In this document: positions 15,328 to 23,648 of the stretch, piece by piece | Position numbering within the stretch: the stretch's first letter is position 1 | Layout of the letters: every line of letters begins with the position of its first letter | DNA from: Euryarchaeota archaeon UBA103 | Lineage (GTDB): Archaea > Thermoplasmatota > Poseidoniia > Poseidoniales > Thalassarchaeaceae | Reading direction: 5' to 3' | Assembly: GCA_002506825.1 (NCBI GenBank) | Contig: DAYH01000011.1 | Location: 1 to 37,140, forward strand | DNA length: 37,140 nt | Program-made: the position numbers and the translations under genes | Notes under the pieces: generated by a model | The model's database searches: none | What the model saw: only the letters and a program-made list of their open reading frames with translations | Told to the model about the DNA's origin: nothing

Positions 15328-16854
15328 GTGTCTTCTCCTAGGGTTAGAAGACTAAATGACGATCCTGTAAACGAGGGAGGAGAGTTCGTCCTATACTGGA
15401 TGACATCTACTAGAAGGTATCACTACAACGCTGCTCTTGACAGGGCCATAGAGATAAGTCTAGACTTGGAAAAGCCTCTTCTGGTAATAGAGTGTATTTC
15501 TGTTAGGCACGAGTGGTCGAGCGAGAGAGTTCTAACATTTGTAGCTCAGGGAATGGTAGACAACATTTCCATATTCTCGGACAATAAAATCACATATTTG
15601 CCATGGATTGAGAATCATACTGACTCAGGAAATGGCATGCTCAGGAAGCTCTCAACAAAAGCCTGTGCTGTAATAATTGACGACTATCCCACTTATCTCC
15701 CTCGATGGGTCATGGAAAGAGCTAGCAAATCATGCAAAGTCAGTGTCGAAGCTGTAGATTCGAATGGAATCCTCCCTATGAGCTATGCTGACAAGGCACA
15801 CAAAACCGCTTACTCTTTCCGGAAGCATGTCCAGAAGAGTCTCTATGGGGCTTTGTCAACAATTCCCAATGAAGACCCAATGAGTGGAATCACAACAGAC
15901 TTATCGATGGATACTTCAAGGTTTAATGAGATAGTTGAGGAATTGGATATTGAGTTTCCTCCATTGGAATGGATTTGGAGGGTTGCCGAGGGAGGTAGCG
16001 TGGGTAAGAAAGCCATGGCTCCGCTGGAAATAGATCACGAAGTATACCCAGTAGAGACGATGAGGGGCGGATATTTTGAGGCTATGTCCAGATTGGGGAG
16101 ATTCTTGGACTACAGATTGCACAACTATTCCGAGGGCAGAAACGATGCAGACAATCCTGCAGTTAGTGGACTGTCTCCATGGTTGCATTTTGGCCATATA
16201 TCTACATTCAGAATTGTCAAAGAAGTTCTTGAAAAGGGAAATTGGACTTATGATTCGGTTTGTGTGGAAGACACTGGAAAAGGCACCAGGTCGGGATGGT
16301 GGGGCCTATCAGCATCCACGGAGTCATTCTTAGACCAGATAATAACATGGAGGGAGCTAGGGTTCAACTTTGCGCACTTCAGGAAAGATCACAATACGCT
16401 TGATTCGATTCCAAATTGGGCCAAGAAAACCCTCGACGAGCATAGGGATGACGAAAGACTGACCTACACGTTTGAGCAAATAGAAGGAGCTCAGACAGGT
16501 GATGAAGTATGGAACTCGGCGCAGAGGCAACTACTCAGAACGGGTCATATGCACAACTATCTGAGGATGCTTTGGGGAAAGAGGATTCTAGAATGGTCTC
16601 CAAATCCGGAAACCGCTGCTGATTGGATGATCAGAATTAATGATAGATGGGCATTGGACGGAAGAGATCCAAACTCATACACCGGTATTTTCTGGGTCTT
16701 GGGGAGGCATGACAGGGCTTGGGGTCCTGAAAGACCAATTTTTGGTAAAGTCAGGTACATGTCTTCTGCCAATACAAAAAGGAAGCTGAAGCTGGATGGA
16801 TATCTATCAAGGTGGGCTGAAGACGCACCCATTCCCAAGAGTCTCCCAAGGTGA
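15328..16854 (+). CDS. phr: Class II CPD photolyase
   Basis: A flavoprotein that uses blue light to split cyclobutane pyrimidine dimers in DNA. The start MSSPRVRRLND...VLYWM lines up with the N-terminus of Methanosarcina class II enzymes. The antenna domain is followed by the FAD domain with GRNDADNPAVSGLSPWLHFGHIS, WNSAQ, LWGKRILEW and LDGRDPNSYTG. Tryptophans in WNSAQ, LWGK and ILEW match the class II electron-transfer triad. An extra loop of about 20 residues (around CVEDTGKGTRSGWWG) follows the LHFGHIS block. GGGAGGG precedes the GTG at 15328; the ATG at 15274 lies in the TATA box, while GTG at 15298 would be a leaderless alternative. First gene of a rightward operon. Confidence 0.85.
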   Translation: MSSPRVRRLNDDPVNEGGEFVLYWMTSTRRYHYNAALDRAIEISLDLEKPLLVIECISVRHEWSSERVLTFVAQGMVDNISIFSDNKITYLPWIENHTDSGNGMLRKLSTKACAVIIDDYPTYLPRWVMERASKSCKVSVEAVDSNGILPMSYADKAHKTAYSFRKHVQKSLYGALSTIPNEDPMSGITTDLSMDTSRFNEIVEELDIEFPPLEWIWRVAEGGSVGKKAMAPLEIDHEVYPVETMRGGYFEAMSRLGRFLDYRLHNYSEGRNDADNPAVSGLSPWLHFGHISTFRIVKEVLEKGNWTYDSVCVEDTGKGTRSGWWGLSASTESFLDQIITWRELGFNFAHFRKDHNTLDSIPNWAKKTLDEHRDDERLTYTFEQIEGAQTGDEVWNSAQRQLLRTGHMHNYLRMLWGKRILEWSPNPETAADWMIRINDRWALDGRDPNSYTGIFWVLGRHDRAWGPERPIFGKVRYMSSANTKRKLKLDGYLSRWAEDAPIPKSLPR

Positions 16855-16858
16855 TTAA

Positions 16859-18256
16859 ATGTACAAGTATACACATGAGACAGTGGTTGAGTCGGATATC
16901 AAGTCAACCTTCGACTGGTTCGAACATGAGGGTTCTTTCAGAAGACTTATGCCGCCATGGGAAGTAGCTGAGGAAGTCCGAGCAGATGACTCCCTTGAGG
17001 TTGGATCTCAGAGAGTTTTCCGCTTTCCTGCTCCTGGAGCGCCCTTCTTGAAGATGACTTGGGTTGCAGAGCATACCGCCTATGACCCTCCCAATCACTT
17101 TGCTGATAAGATGGTCAAAGGTCCTTTCTGGTCATGGAATCATAATCATGATTTGATAGAAAATGATGGTGTAACGACTGTTAAGGATGAGGTTACCTAC
17201 CAAGTTCCGTTCGGCCCCCTTGGGAATCTAGCAGATAGTATCATGGGTGGATGGCTTGTAAAGAGCAGGATTTCAAAGATGTTCAAAGCAAGGGAGCTAA
17301 GACTTCAGAGGGACATGAAAGAACATGCTAGATTCTCTCAAATTAAGAGAAAGAAGATACTAGTCGCTGGATCTTCAGGATTGATAGGAACTCAATTGGT
17401 TGCATTCCTCGATACTGGAGGGCATGATGTCTGGAGACTGGTTAGAAGGCCTTCTAAGAAAGGTTTCAAGGAGCTAAGCTGGAATCCTGATGAGGGAGTG
17501 ATTGATTCTTCTGAAATAGAGGGATTTGATGTTGTCATCCACCTGGGTGGAGAGAATATTGGCGATAAGAGGTGGAGTAAGAAAAGAAAGGCGGCCATAG
17601 TTGGCTCCCGGAGAGATTCCACAACACTGCTTTCTGACACCATTAGCAATCTGAGTCAGAAGCCAGAGGCCTTCCTTGTAGCTAGTGCCATTGGTTTCTA
17701 TGGAAATAGAGGGGATGAAGTCCTAACAGAAGAGAGTACCCAGGGAGAAGGGTTTCTGTCAGAGACCGTGATTCAGTGGGAGTCTTACGCTGATTCGGCA
17801 AGAGAAGCTGGAATTAGAGTCATTAACACTCGACACGGGATCGTTCTGTCTGCCGCTGGAGGAGCATTGGGGAGGATGCTGCTCCCTTGGAAATTGGGAG
17901 GCGGTGGCCCCCTAGCTGGAGGTAAACAATGGATGTCATGGATTTCTCTAGATGATGATATCTATGCTATACATCACCTTATCATGAACGGAGAATGTGA
18001 GGGTGCTTACAACCTTACTGCTCCTGAGCCCGTAAGGCAGAAGGTATTCTCGAAAACCCTAGGAAAGGTACTACGTAGACCGGCTTTCGCCCCCATTCCT
18101 GGCTTCTCAATGAAGATACTTTTCGGAGAGCTTGCAGGCCCTCTCCTCATTGAAGGGCAAAGAGTGTTGCCTAGTAGGCTTCAGCAGTCTGGTTATGAAT
18201 TTCTCCACAAAGACCTTGAGTCAGCGCTAAGAGACTCACTTGGGATTTGGAGGTAG
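16859..18256 (+). CDS. SRPBCC-SDR39U1 (TIGR01777) fusion protein
   Basis: A 465-residue two-domain protein. Residues 1-155 form an SRPBCC/polyketide-cyclase-like ligand-binding domain (W at FDWFEHEGSF, PPWEVAEEV, FWSWNHNHDL, DEVTYQVPFG). Residues about 162-465 are an atypical extended SDR of the SDR39U1/TIGR01777 type with the NAD(P) motif VAGSSGLIGTQLV, HLGGENIG, FLVASAIGFYGNRG and the WMSWISLDDDIYAIHHL block. The enzyme activity of the family is unknown. Bacterial homologues are often encoded with photolyase and carotenoid genes. The ATG at 16859 follows AGGTGAT, the TGA of which is the photolyase stop, so translation is coupled. Confidence 0.9.
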   Translation: MYKYTHETVVESDIKSTFDWFEHEGSFRRLMPPWEVAEEVRADDSLEVGSQRVFRFPAPGAPFLKMTWVAEHTAYDPPNHFADKMVKGPFWSWNHNHDLIENDGVTTVKDEVTYQVPFGPLGNLADSIMGGWLVKSRISKMFKARELRLQRDMKEHARFSQIKRKKILVAGSSGLIGTQLVAFLDTGGHDVWRLVRRPSKKGFKELSWNPDEGVIDSSEIEGFDVVIHLGGENIGDKRWSKKRKAAIVGSRRDSTTLLSDTISNLSQKPEAFLVASAIGFYGNRGDEVLTEESTQGEGFLSETVIQWESYADSAREAGIRVINTRHGIVLSAAGGALGRMLLPWKLGGGGPLAGGKQWMSWISLDDDIYAIHHLIMNGECEGAYNLTAPEPVRQKVFSKTLGKVLRRPAFAPIPGFSMKILFGELAGPLLIEGQRVLPSRLQQSGYEFLHKDLESALRDSLGIWR

Positions 18257-18260
18257 GTTG

Positions 18261-18680
18261 ATGGGGGCCGCTGCCCGGATAAGGAATATTTCTAGTACTG
18301 GAAGAAGAAACAGATTCTATGGCTCAGTAATCTTATTTTCATGTGCCATAGTGGTAAATTTCGTCTATCTTATAGTTGGCGAACCTCCTATGCTAACTCC
18401 GAATTATAATCCGACTATCCTTCTTTTGACAGTTGTAATATTATCAGGCTTCTACACTGCGGGATGTCTCGTACTTCTGGAGTCTACCACTCAAGTGTGT
18501 GTTTACCACGGATTCCTCGGAACTCATGAGTCTTCATCTGGAAGGAAGAAGCATGATGATGAGTTCGTTTCTCAGGCATGTAGAAGTAAGAGTTGGAGCA
18601 TTGTACTGCAATCACTACTGTATGGCATTATTCTTACTATTATCTCACTATGGATTCTATCTCTTTTAATGGTCAATTAG
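18261..18680 (+). CDS. Three-helix membrane protein of unknown function
   Basis: A 139-residue protein with three hydrophobic segments (about residues 17-38, 50-72 and 110-135) separated by a polar, cytoplasm-like loop that is rich in Ser, Lys and His around residue 88. The N-terminal 15 residues are basic. GGAGG lies seven bases before the ATG at 18261. TTG at 18240 is an upstream alternative that would overlap the SDR gene more. It closes the photolyase operon and runs eight bases into the end of the convergent RND gene. No family is recognised. Confidence 0.65.
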   Translation: MGAAARIRNISSTGRRNRFYGSVILFSCAIVVNFVYLIVGEPPMLTPNYNPTILLLTVVILSGFYTAGCLVLLESTTQVCVYHGFLGTHESSSGRKKHDDEFVSQACRSKSWSIVLQSLLYGIILTIISLWILSLLMVN

Positions 18681-21600
18681 TAGTTCGATGTAGCATTCCG
18701 ATTAGTGCGGGAGCTATGATCATGCTAGCAATAAGTGATAGTATGATCATTATAGCACAAAATAATCCGAAGGTGGAGAAGAATCCCATCTTTGACTGAT
18801 TGATTACCATAAATCCTGCGAAATCAGATAGTGCTGAACCGAAAAGTGCGAGACCAGATGCACCTCCGACAACAGCTACTGATTCCAGCTGTGTCTTCCC
18901 TTCTTCAATCTCCTCTCGATATCTCTCTATGAGATGAATGACATAGTCCACACCCACTCCTAGGGAGATTGCGGCGATAGAAACCGTAACCATATTCAGG
19001 CCATATCCGAATAGATCTACCAGCGCGTATAGCCAGATTATCATAATGAAAATTGGAGTTGTTGTTATCCCTGCGTAGATGAAAGGAGTGGTTCCAAAGG
19101 TCAGTGATAAAACGAATGCGACTGCTATGAAATGCAGTAGATACTCGTCACCAACTAAAGCCAGTGATATCAGGGCAAAAATTACAATATTTAGGAAAAT
19201 TAAGGGGGAGTTCGTTCTTATGTTGGAAATATTCTTCTTAATTCTCTGAGTAGTGCTTCCGTTATCTCTGAATCCCCACCATAGTGTTAGGAAGCACAGT
19301 AATACGCCTAGAAGGATCGTATCTTGTAGGTCATCTTGCATAGAGTCAGCCGCTACGAATCTTACAACTGGCTCACCAGTGGGAATAGCCCATGATACAG
19401 GATAGTTCTCATCTGAGAATGCTTGGTCCAATGACCCTCTATTTCTAAGAGGATTTACTGAGAGATTTTGCAGGGGCTCCATATCTCCCTCTAGTTGGAT
19501 TAATGCTGGCTCCACCAAGGCGAATTGTTCGGGGCTTGAAATTCCAAACCGAAGTGTGGCTCTTGGATACAATGGAGATTCGCCATCTTCTGTGAGCCAT
19601 GGTCTTTGATAGTCCAATTCTCCGTCGACTTGGATAAATTCCCCAACTATGCTGGGAGATAGGGCTGGATAGCCCCCGCTGGCTGGAACTCCTCTAGTCA
19701 TCATGAAGCCATATAGAAATTTCAGCGATTCACTGTCGTTGGTAGATGGTATAAATATGAACTCGAAGTCTCTATTCGGGATTACTACGGTTTCACATCC
19801 AATTCCTCCATCATTTAGATCAAAATTCCAACCAGCCTGCTCAAAAGGAGTTTGATTCCAAGCCATAGCAGCTCTGAGATACCATAGCATCTGGTCTACA
19901 GCTAGTAATTCGACTTCACCATCTGGAGACCTAGTGAACTGATTGGGATCCTCCGGACCATGAGAATTCATATTTTCTCTAAGCTCTTCGATAGCATCGA
20001 GAACCCTTGGATTTGTGATATTGGCTTCAAGAAGTATGTATGCGGGCTCTCCCTCGTCACTAAATCTCTGATTGATTAGCCCCACCCCTACAGCAAGGTC
20101 AGAATCTTCCTCAACGAAGTCTTCAACTTGGAAATCTCCCTCGAGAGATGTCATCAATGGAACGGCATAAGCAGTTACCAAGACTACACAGACAATTACC
20201 AGTGGGTACATCTTGAATGAGTTCGTAGTTACTGATGAGAGCCATGATTTTGGAATCATGTGAATCTTATCAGGATCTTCATCTTCGAGCTTTCCTCTCG
20301 TCTCTAGCCATTGGTCGATATCGAGCCTCGCCAGTGGAACCCATAGTCCAGTCAGGAAGAAGGCACACATCACCCCTATCCCTGCTTCTATACCAAACGA
20401 CCTGAGTGCTGCGATATTTGATGTGAGGTTTGCCGAGAATGCGACTATTGTGGTCACCGAGGTCAGCATGACTGCAAGGCCAACTTTACTTATTGAAACA
20501 CGACAAGCCTGCTGTATGGTTTTACCAGATCTCCTCTCCTCTTTGTAGCGATGAAGAGAGTGCAGGCTGTCGTCAATCTCTAGGGCCAAAATAAGAATTG
20601 GGAGTAAGTTTGAGAACTGGGATCTGAAAATAAACTCGAAACCTGTCTTCTGACCGAAAATCATAGCCCATCCTATCAGCCCATACATCCAGATCAGAGA
20701 CACTACTAGGCTAGTTGATACTATGGCGACATCGGATATTCTACGGAGATTAATCCAAAGTAGTGCTACAACAATGAACGACATAGCAACCAAGAGATAT
20801 GCACTGGATAGTAGCTCCCTGTTAATCTCGACATTGATCCCCTCCGCAAACATCAGCGAGACTATGTGCTCGTCAGTCTCTCTCAGATCTTCTTCTATCG
20901 CCAAGTAGAGCCATTCCACTGAACACAAGGGCTGATTTTTTTCCTCTCTTTCTTCGCAGTGTTCGAAAGAGTAACGGATGGGGTCGGTTACTAGGGTAAA
21001 TCCCTCTCTTTCGTATCCGAATTCTGTAGTTGCATTCTTCCAGGAAAAGGTCCATCCGCTATCTTGCATTTGCTCCCTATCAAGATTAACTATCAGCCAC
21101 GCCGCAGAAGCGGACCACCTTCCCCTCTCCCAAGTTTCAGACTCAAGATTACCATCTTCTCCAATTGTATGATTTATTGGTCCGATTACAGAACTGTTGG
21201 GGTCGGGAGTAAATGCCCTGTCATTAGAAAGGAATCTTAGAAATGATCCATTGCTACTATTGGCCATCCTGTGAGCGGCCAGGTCAATATGATCCTGTGT
21301 TACATTGGGATCATCGAACCTAAGACATTCTAGTATTCCGCAATCTGTCCAATTAGTTGGCGCTGGATCCATCGATTCCTCGATATCTAAAGTGAGAGCG
21401 AGTTTGTAGGGATTGATTCTGGGTTGAGTTAGGGATGAACTATCGGACATGAATGAACGAAAGTCAGAAGCTAGATCTAACATACCTACTGCAGGATCTC
21501 CAGAGATTTCGGATGCTATCGGGAGAAAGAATATCGATACATTATGATTTCTCAAAGTCTCTGCATTGACATCTATTTCTCTGAGGACGGTTAGATTCAG

Positions 21601-21924
21601 TATACCTCCATTCGGAGATTCGAGTCCAGAGTTTTCTCCCGTGTAGTCTGCAATCATAGAAACATCCGAACCAGAGCTACCAAATTCCGCCTCGGACCTT
21701 ACGAAAATTCCAAACCCCCAGATATTTCCAGCGGCAGTGAATTCTTCCCTGAATACCAGATTGGCATCTAGCTCAGGAGATTCCATCTCATACGATTCTA
21801 TATCGATCGGCTCAAAGGTCGCTAAAATTCCGGGAATCATTAGGATGGAGAATATGAAAACTGAAATGTGAATTCTTTTCCTTTTTGGAATCAGGTAGTC
21901 TGCTACCTTGGAGAAGTCACGCAC
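18673..21924 (-). CDS. RND/MMPL-superfamily exporter-like protein
   Basis: A 1083-residue RND-fold membrane protein with a typical internal duplication: one helix at about 18-38, then a large outer loop (40-370). A helix bundle at about 372-545 carries LALEIDDSLHSLHRY (446-460), and the next helix near 575 starts the second half. A second outer domain follows, then the last helix bundle, in which GVGVDYVIHLIERY is the matching signature. The Asp of these motifs is the likely proton or ion relay. Substrate is unknown; members move lipids, hopanoids or pigments. GTG at 21924 lies 24 bases below a TATA-like CAAATACAG (21943-21951). It overlaps the convergent small gene by eight bases. Confidence 0.85.
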   Translation of the reverse strand: MRDFSKVADYLIPKRKRIHISVFIFSILMIPGILATFEPIDIESYEMESPELDANLVFREEFTAAGNIWGFGIFVRSEAEFGSSGSDVSMIADYTGENSGLESPNGGILNLTVLREIDVNAETLRNHNVSIFFLPIASEISGDPAVGMLDLASDFRSFMSDSSSLTQPRINPYKLALTLDIEESMDPAPTNWTDCGILECLRFDDPNVTQDHIDLAAHRMANSSNGSFLRFLSNDRAFTPDPNSSVIGPINHTIGEDGNLESETWERGRWSASAAWLIVNLDREQMQDSGWTFSWKNATTEFGYEREGFTLVTDPIRYSFEHCEEREEKNQPLCSVEWLYLAIEEDLRETDEHIVSLMFAEGINVEINRELLSSAYLLVAMSFIVVALLWINLRRISDVAIVSTSLVVSLIWMYGLIGWAMIFGQKTGFEFIFRSQFSNLLPILILALEIDDSLHSLHRYKEERRSGKTIQQACRVSISKVGLAVMLTSVTTIVAFSANLTSNIAALRSFGIEAGIGVMCAFFLTGLWVPLARLDIDQWLETRGKLEDEDPDKIHMIPKSWLSSVTTNSFKMYPLVIVCVVLVTAYAVPLMTSLEGDFQVEDFVEEDSDLAVGVGLINQRFSDEGEPAYILLEANITNPRVLDAIEELRENMNSHGPEDPNQFTRSPDGEVELLAVDQMLWYLRAAMAWNQTPFEQAGWNFDLNDGGIGCETVVIPNRDFEFIFIPSTNDSESLKFLYGFMMTRGVPASGGYPALSPSIVGEFIQVDGELDYQRPWLTEDGESPLYPRATLRFGISSPEQFALVEPALIQLEGDMEPLQNLSVNPLRNRGSLDQAFSDENYPVSWAIPTGEPVVRFVAADSMQDDLQDTILLGVLLCFLTLWWGFRDNGSTTQRIKKNISNIRTNSPLIFLNIVIFALISLALVGDEYLLHFIAVAFVLSLTFGTTPFIYAGITTTPIFIMIIWLYALVDLFGYGLNMVTVSIAAISLGVGVDYVIHLIERYREEIEEGKTQLESVAVVGGASGLALFGSALSDFAGFMVINQSKMGFFSTFGLFCAIMIILSLIASMIIAPALIGMLHRTTN

Positions 21925-21966
21925 GCCATTTCTCTAATGGCCCTGTATTTGATTGGTTGTGATGAT

Positions 21967-22926
21967 TCATAGTCCTGATTCTCTTAGCTGGTCCAGTATT
22001 TCTCTCTGTTTCTTGGTGAGTTTTTCGGTTTCCTGGAGGACGAATTCGATATCTAAATCTCCTCCTTGGTGGCCGTGCCCTTGCACCCTTCTCCTATCTC
22101 CTATCTTTGTTCGTTCTGGAACGCCTATCTGGATTCTCTTTCCCAGTGGAGTGGTGATCCTCACGCTTCCCCCGAGGATGAGAGTGGATATGGGTACTGG
22201 AGCTTCTTGAATTAGTCTTCCATCCTCCCATCTTCTTCCTTCCTGTGCATCTAGCCTTAGAGTTATCAATAAATCTCCGGGATCTCCTTGTGGATGCTCA
22301 TGACCCATCCCTCTAAGTCTGAGTTGCTGACCGTGTATTGCCCCAGATGGAACCTTGACATTGATCGAGCTTCCCTTGGTCTGTACTCCCGTACCGTTGC
22401 ACTTGTTACAGGACCTGGTAGTTCCAAAGCTACGCCCTTCGCACTTTTGACACCTCTTCATCCTTCTATGTGAGAAATTTACCTCTGTACCACTAATCGC
22501 CTGCTCCAGAGTGACGTCTAGTCCTGCCTCTATGTCTGCTCCACGAATTGATTCGCCTTGTCTGCTAAAGTCAGATGATGGTGAGTGTCTGGATTCGGTG
22601 CCGAAGCCGAAGTCTGCATTCCCTCTCCCTCCCATGAATTGGGAGAATATATCTCCAAAATCAAAACCACGGGTTGGCCCTGAGGAGGATCCCCTTCCTC
22701 TGAACATTTCCTCCATTCGTCTCTGTTGGTCCCATTCCCTTCTGGATTCGGATGATCCTATGGACTCATATGCGGTCTGTATTGACTTGAATCGCTCTTC
22801 TGCAGCTACATCATTTGGATTTCTATCTGGATGATACTGTCTGGCAAGTTTCCTGTATGCTCTCTTTATCTCGGCATCAGAAGAGTCCTTTGAGACTCCG
22901 AGAACACGATAGGGGTCCTCCGCCAT
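21967..22926 (-). CDS. DnaJ-type co-chaperone with reduced zinc finger
   Basis: A 319-residue J-domain protein. The J domain (about 4-68) has the HPD motif (QYHPDRN) required to stimulate Hsp70 ATPase. A Gly/Phe-rich linker follows (RGRGSSSG, FDFGDIFSQF). The zinc-finger region holds only two CxxCxG motifs (CQKCEGRSFG and CNKCNGTG), not the usual four. The C-terminal beta-sandwich domains are present (LDVTLEQAISGTEV, DLLITLRL, PISTLILGGSV, GDLDIEFVL). Such a form would bind one zinc at most. ATG at 22926 starts at the normal MAEDPYRVLG; TTG at 22956 is rejected. No dnaK or grpE is in this window. Confidence 0.92.
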   Translation of the reverse strand: MAEDPYRVLGVSKDSSDAEIKRAYRKLARQYHPDRNPNDVAAEERFKSIQTAYESIGSSESRREWDQQRRMEEMFRGRGSSSGPTRGFDFGDIFSQFMGGRGNADFGFGTESRHSPSSDFSRQGESIRGADIEAGLDVTLEQAISGTEVNFSHRRMKRCQKCEGRSFGTTRSCNKCNGTGVQTKGSSINVKVPSGAIHGQQLRLRGMGHEHPQGDPGDLLITLRLDAQEGRRWEDGRLIQEAPVPISTLILGGSVRITTPLGKRIQIGVPERTKIGDRRRVQGHGHQGGDLDIEFVLQETEKLTKKQREILDQLRESGL

Positions 22927-22965
22927 TGAGCTCGTCAGTGTGGCGAGTGCCTTCAACCTGCTGAG

Positions 22966-22976
22966 AGATTTATCGA
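22966..22976. promoter_or_regulatory. Shared divergent TATA region, dnaJ-like and FAH-family genes
   Basis: AGATTTATCGA reads as a TATA-like box on both strands (ATTTATCG forward, CGATAAAT reverse). It lies some 40 bases before the dnaJ-like ATG at 22926 and a similar distance before the ATG at 23010. One box may therefore serve both genes. Confidence 0.4.
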
Positions 22977-23009
22977 TGTGATAATGTGATTGTAGGTGGT
23001 GCGAGAGAC

Positions 23010-23609
23010 ATGGCGGTAGGCTGGGCAGTATTCAGGAACTATGTCGGACATGCAAAGGAAATAAAGGGAGACGTGACAGATTACCCGAGGTTCTTCCTCA
23101 TGCCTCCTACCTCACATGTAGATTCTGATAGTCTTGGTAACAACGTTATCTCGTTACGAGTTGATGAGCACATAGACTACGAAGTTGAGATGGTAGTGAG
23201 GTTGGGGGAAGATCTGGAGCCTGTTGAGATGTGCATTGGCTGTGACACCACAAATAGAACTCGACAGACTCTAGCTAAAGAGAAGGGGTGGCCTTGGCTT
23301 GAGGGGAAGAGCTTCATAGGATCGGGAGTACTAGGAACTTGGTCTCCATGGGATCCTAGTATCATGGAAATAGGGCTTTCCTTGAATGGAGAAACCAAGC
23401 AACTGGCTACCACAGATTTGATGGTTCATTCTTTCGATTCGATAATGAGTCATCTTAGAGGATGGTATGGACTGAGTCCGGGCGATTTGATCTGGACTGG
23501 AACGCCCGAAGGCGTTGGTTCGATGAAAGTGGGCGATAAGGTGAGTGCATGGATGAAAAATTCTGATGGTGAAACGGTAAGTGTCCTCAGTGCGACGTGT
23601 AAATTGTAG
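23010..23609 (+). CDS. Fumarylacetoacetate hydrolase (FAH) family protein
   Basis: A 199-residue enzyme of the FAH superfamily, which includes acylpyruvases, oxaloacetate decarboxylases and FAHD1-like proteins with one divalent metal. The N-terminus (AVFRNYVGHAKEIKG) is the family's usual one (RNYxxHAKE). Metal ligands are Glu-x-Glu in the strand ...DYEVEMVVRLG and a later Asp. KGWPWLEGKSF and GDLIWTGTPEGVG are the substrate-site motifs. The start is uncertain: GTG at 22986 is in frame, but ATG at 23010 gives the better match to family length. Substrate is not known from the sequence. Confidence 0.85.
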   Translation: MAVGWAVFRNYVGHAKEIKGDVTDYPRFFLMPPTSHVDSDSLGNNVISLRVDEHIDYEVEMVVRLGEDLEPVEMCIGCDTTNRTRQTLAKEKGWPWLEGKSFIGSGVLGTWSPWDPSIMEIGLSLNGETKQLATTDLMVHSFDSIMSHLRGWYGLSPGDLIWTGTPEGVGSMKVGDKVSAWMKNSDGETVSVLSATCKL

Positions 23610-23615
23610 AGTAGC

Positions 23616-23628
23616 TTAATTGATAAAG
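23616..23628 (+). promoter_or_regulatory. Candidate TATA box of the TIGR00266 gene
   Basis: TTAATTGATAAAG is centred 27 bases before the ATG at 23649, and no Shine-Dalgarno sequence precedes that ATG. This suggests a leaderless transcript. Confidence 0.5.
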
Positions 23629-23648
23629 ACTCATGATACGCGGTTAAC

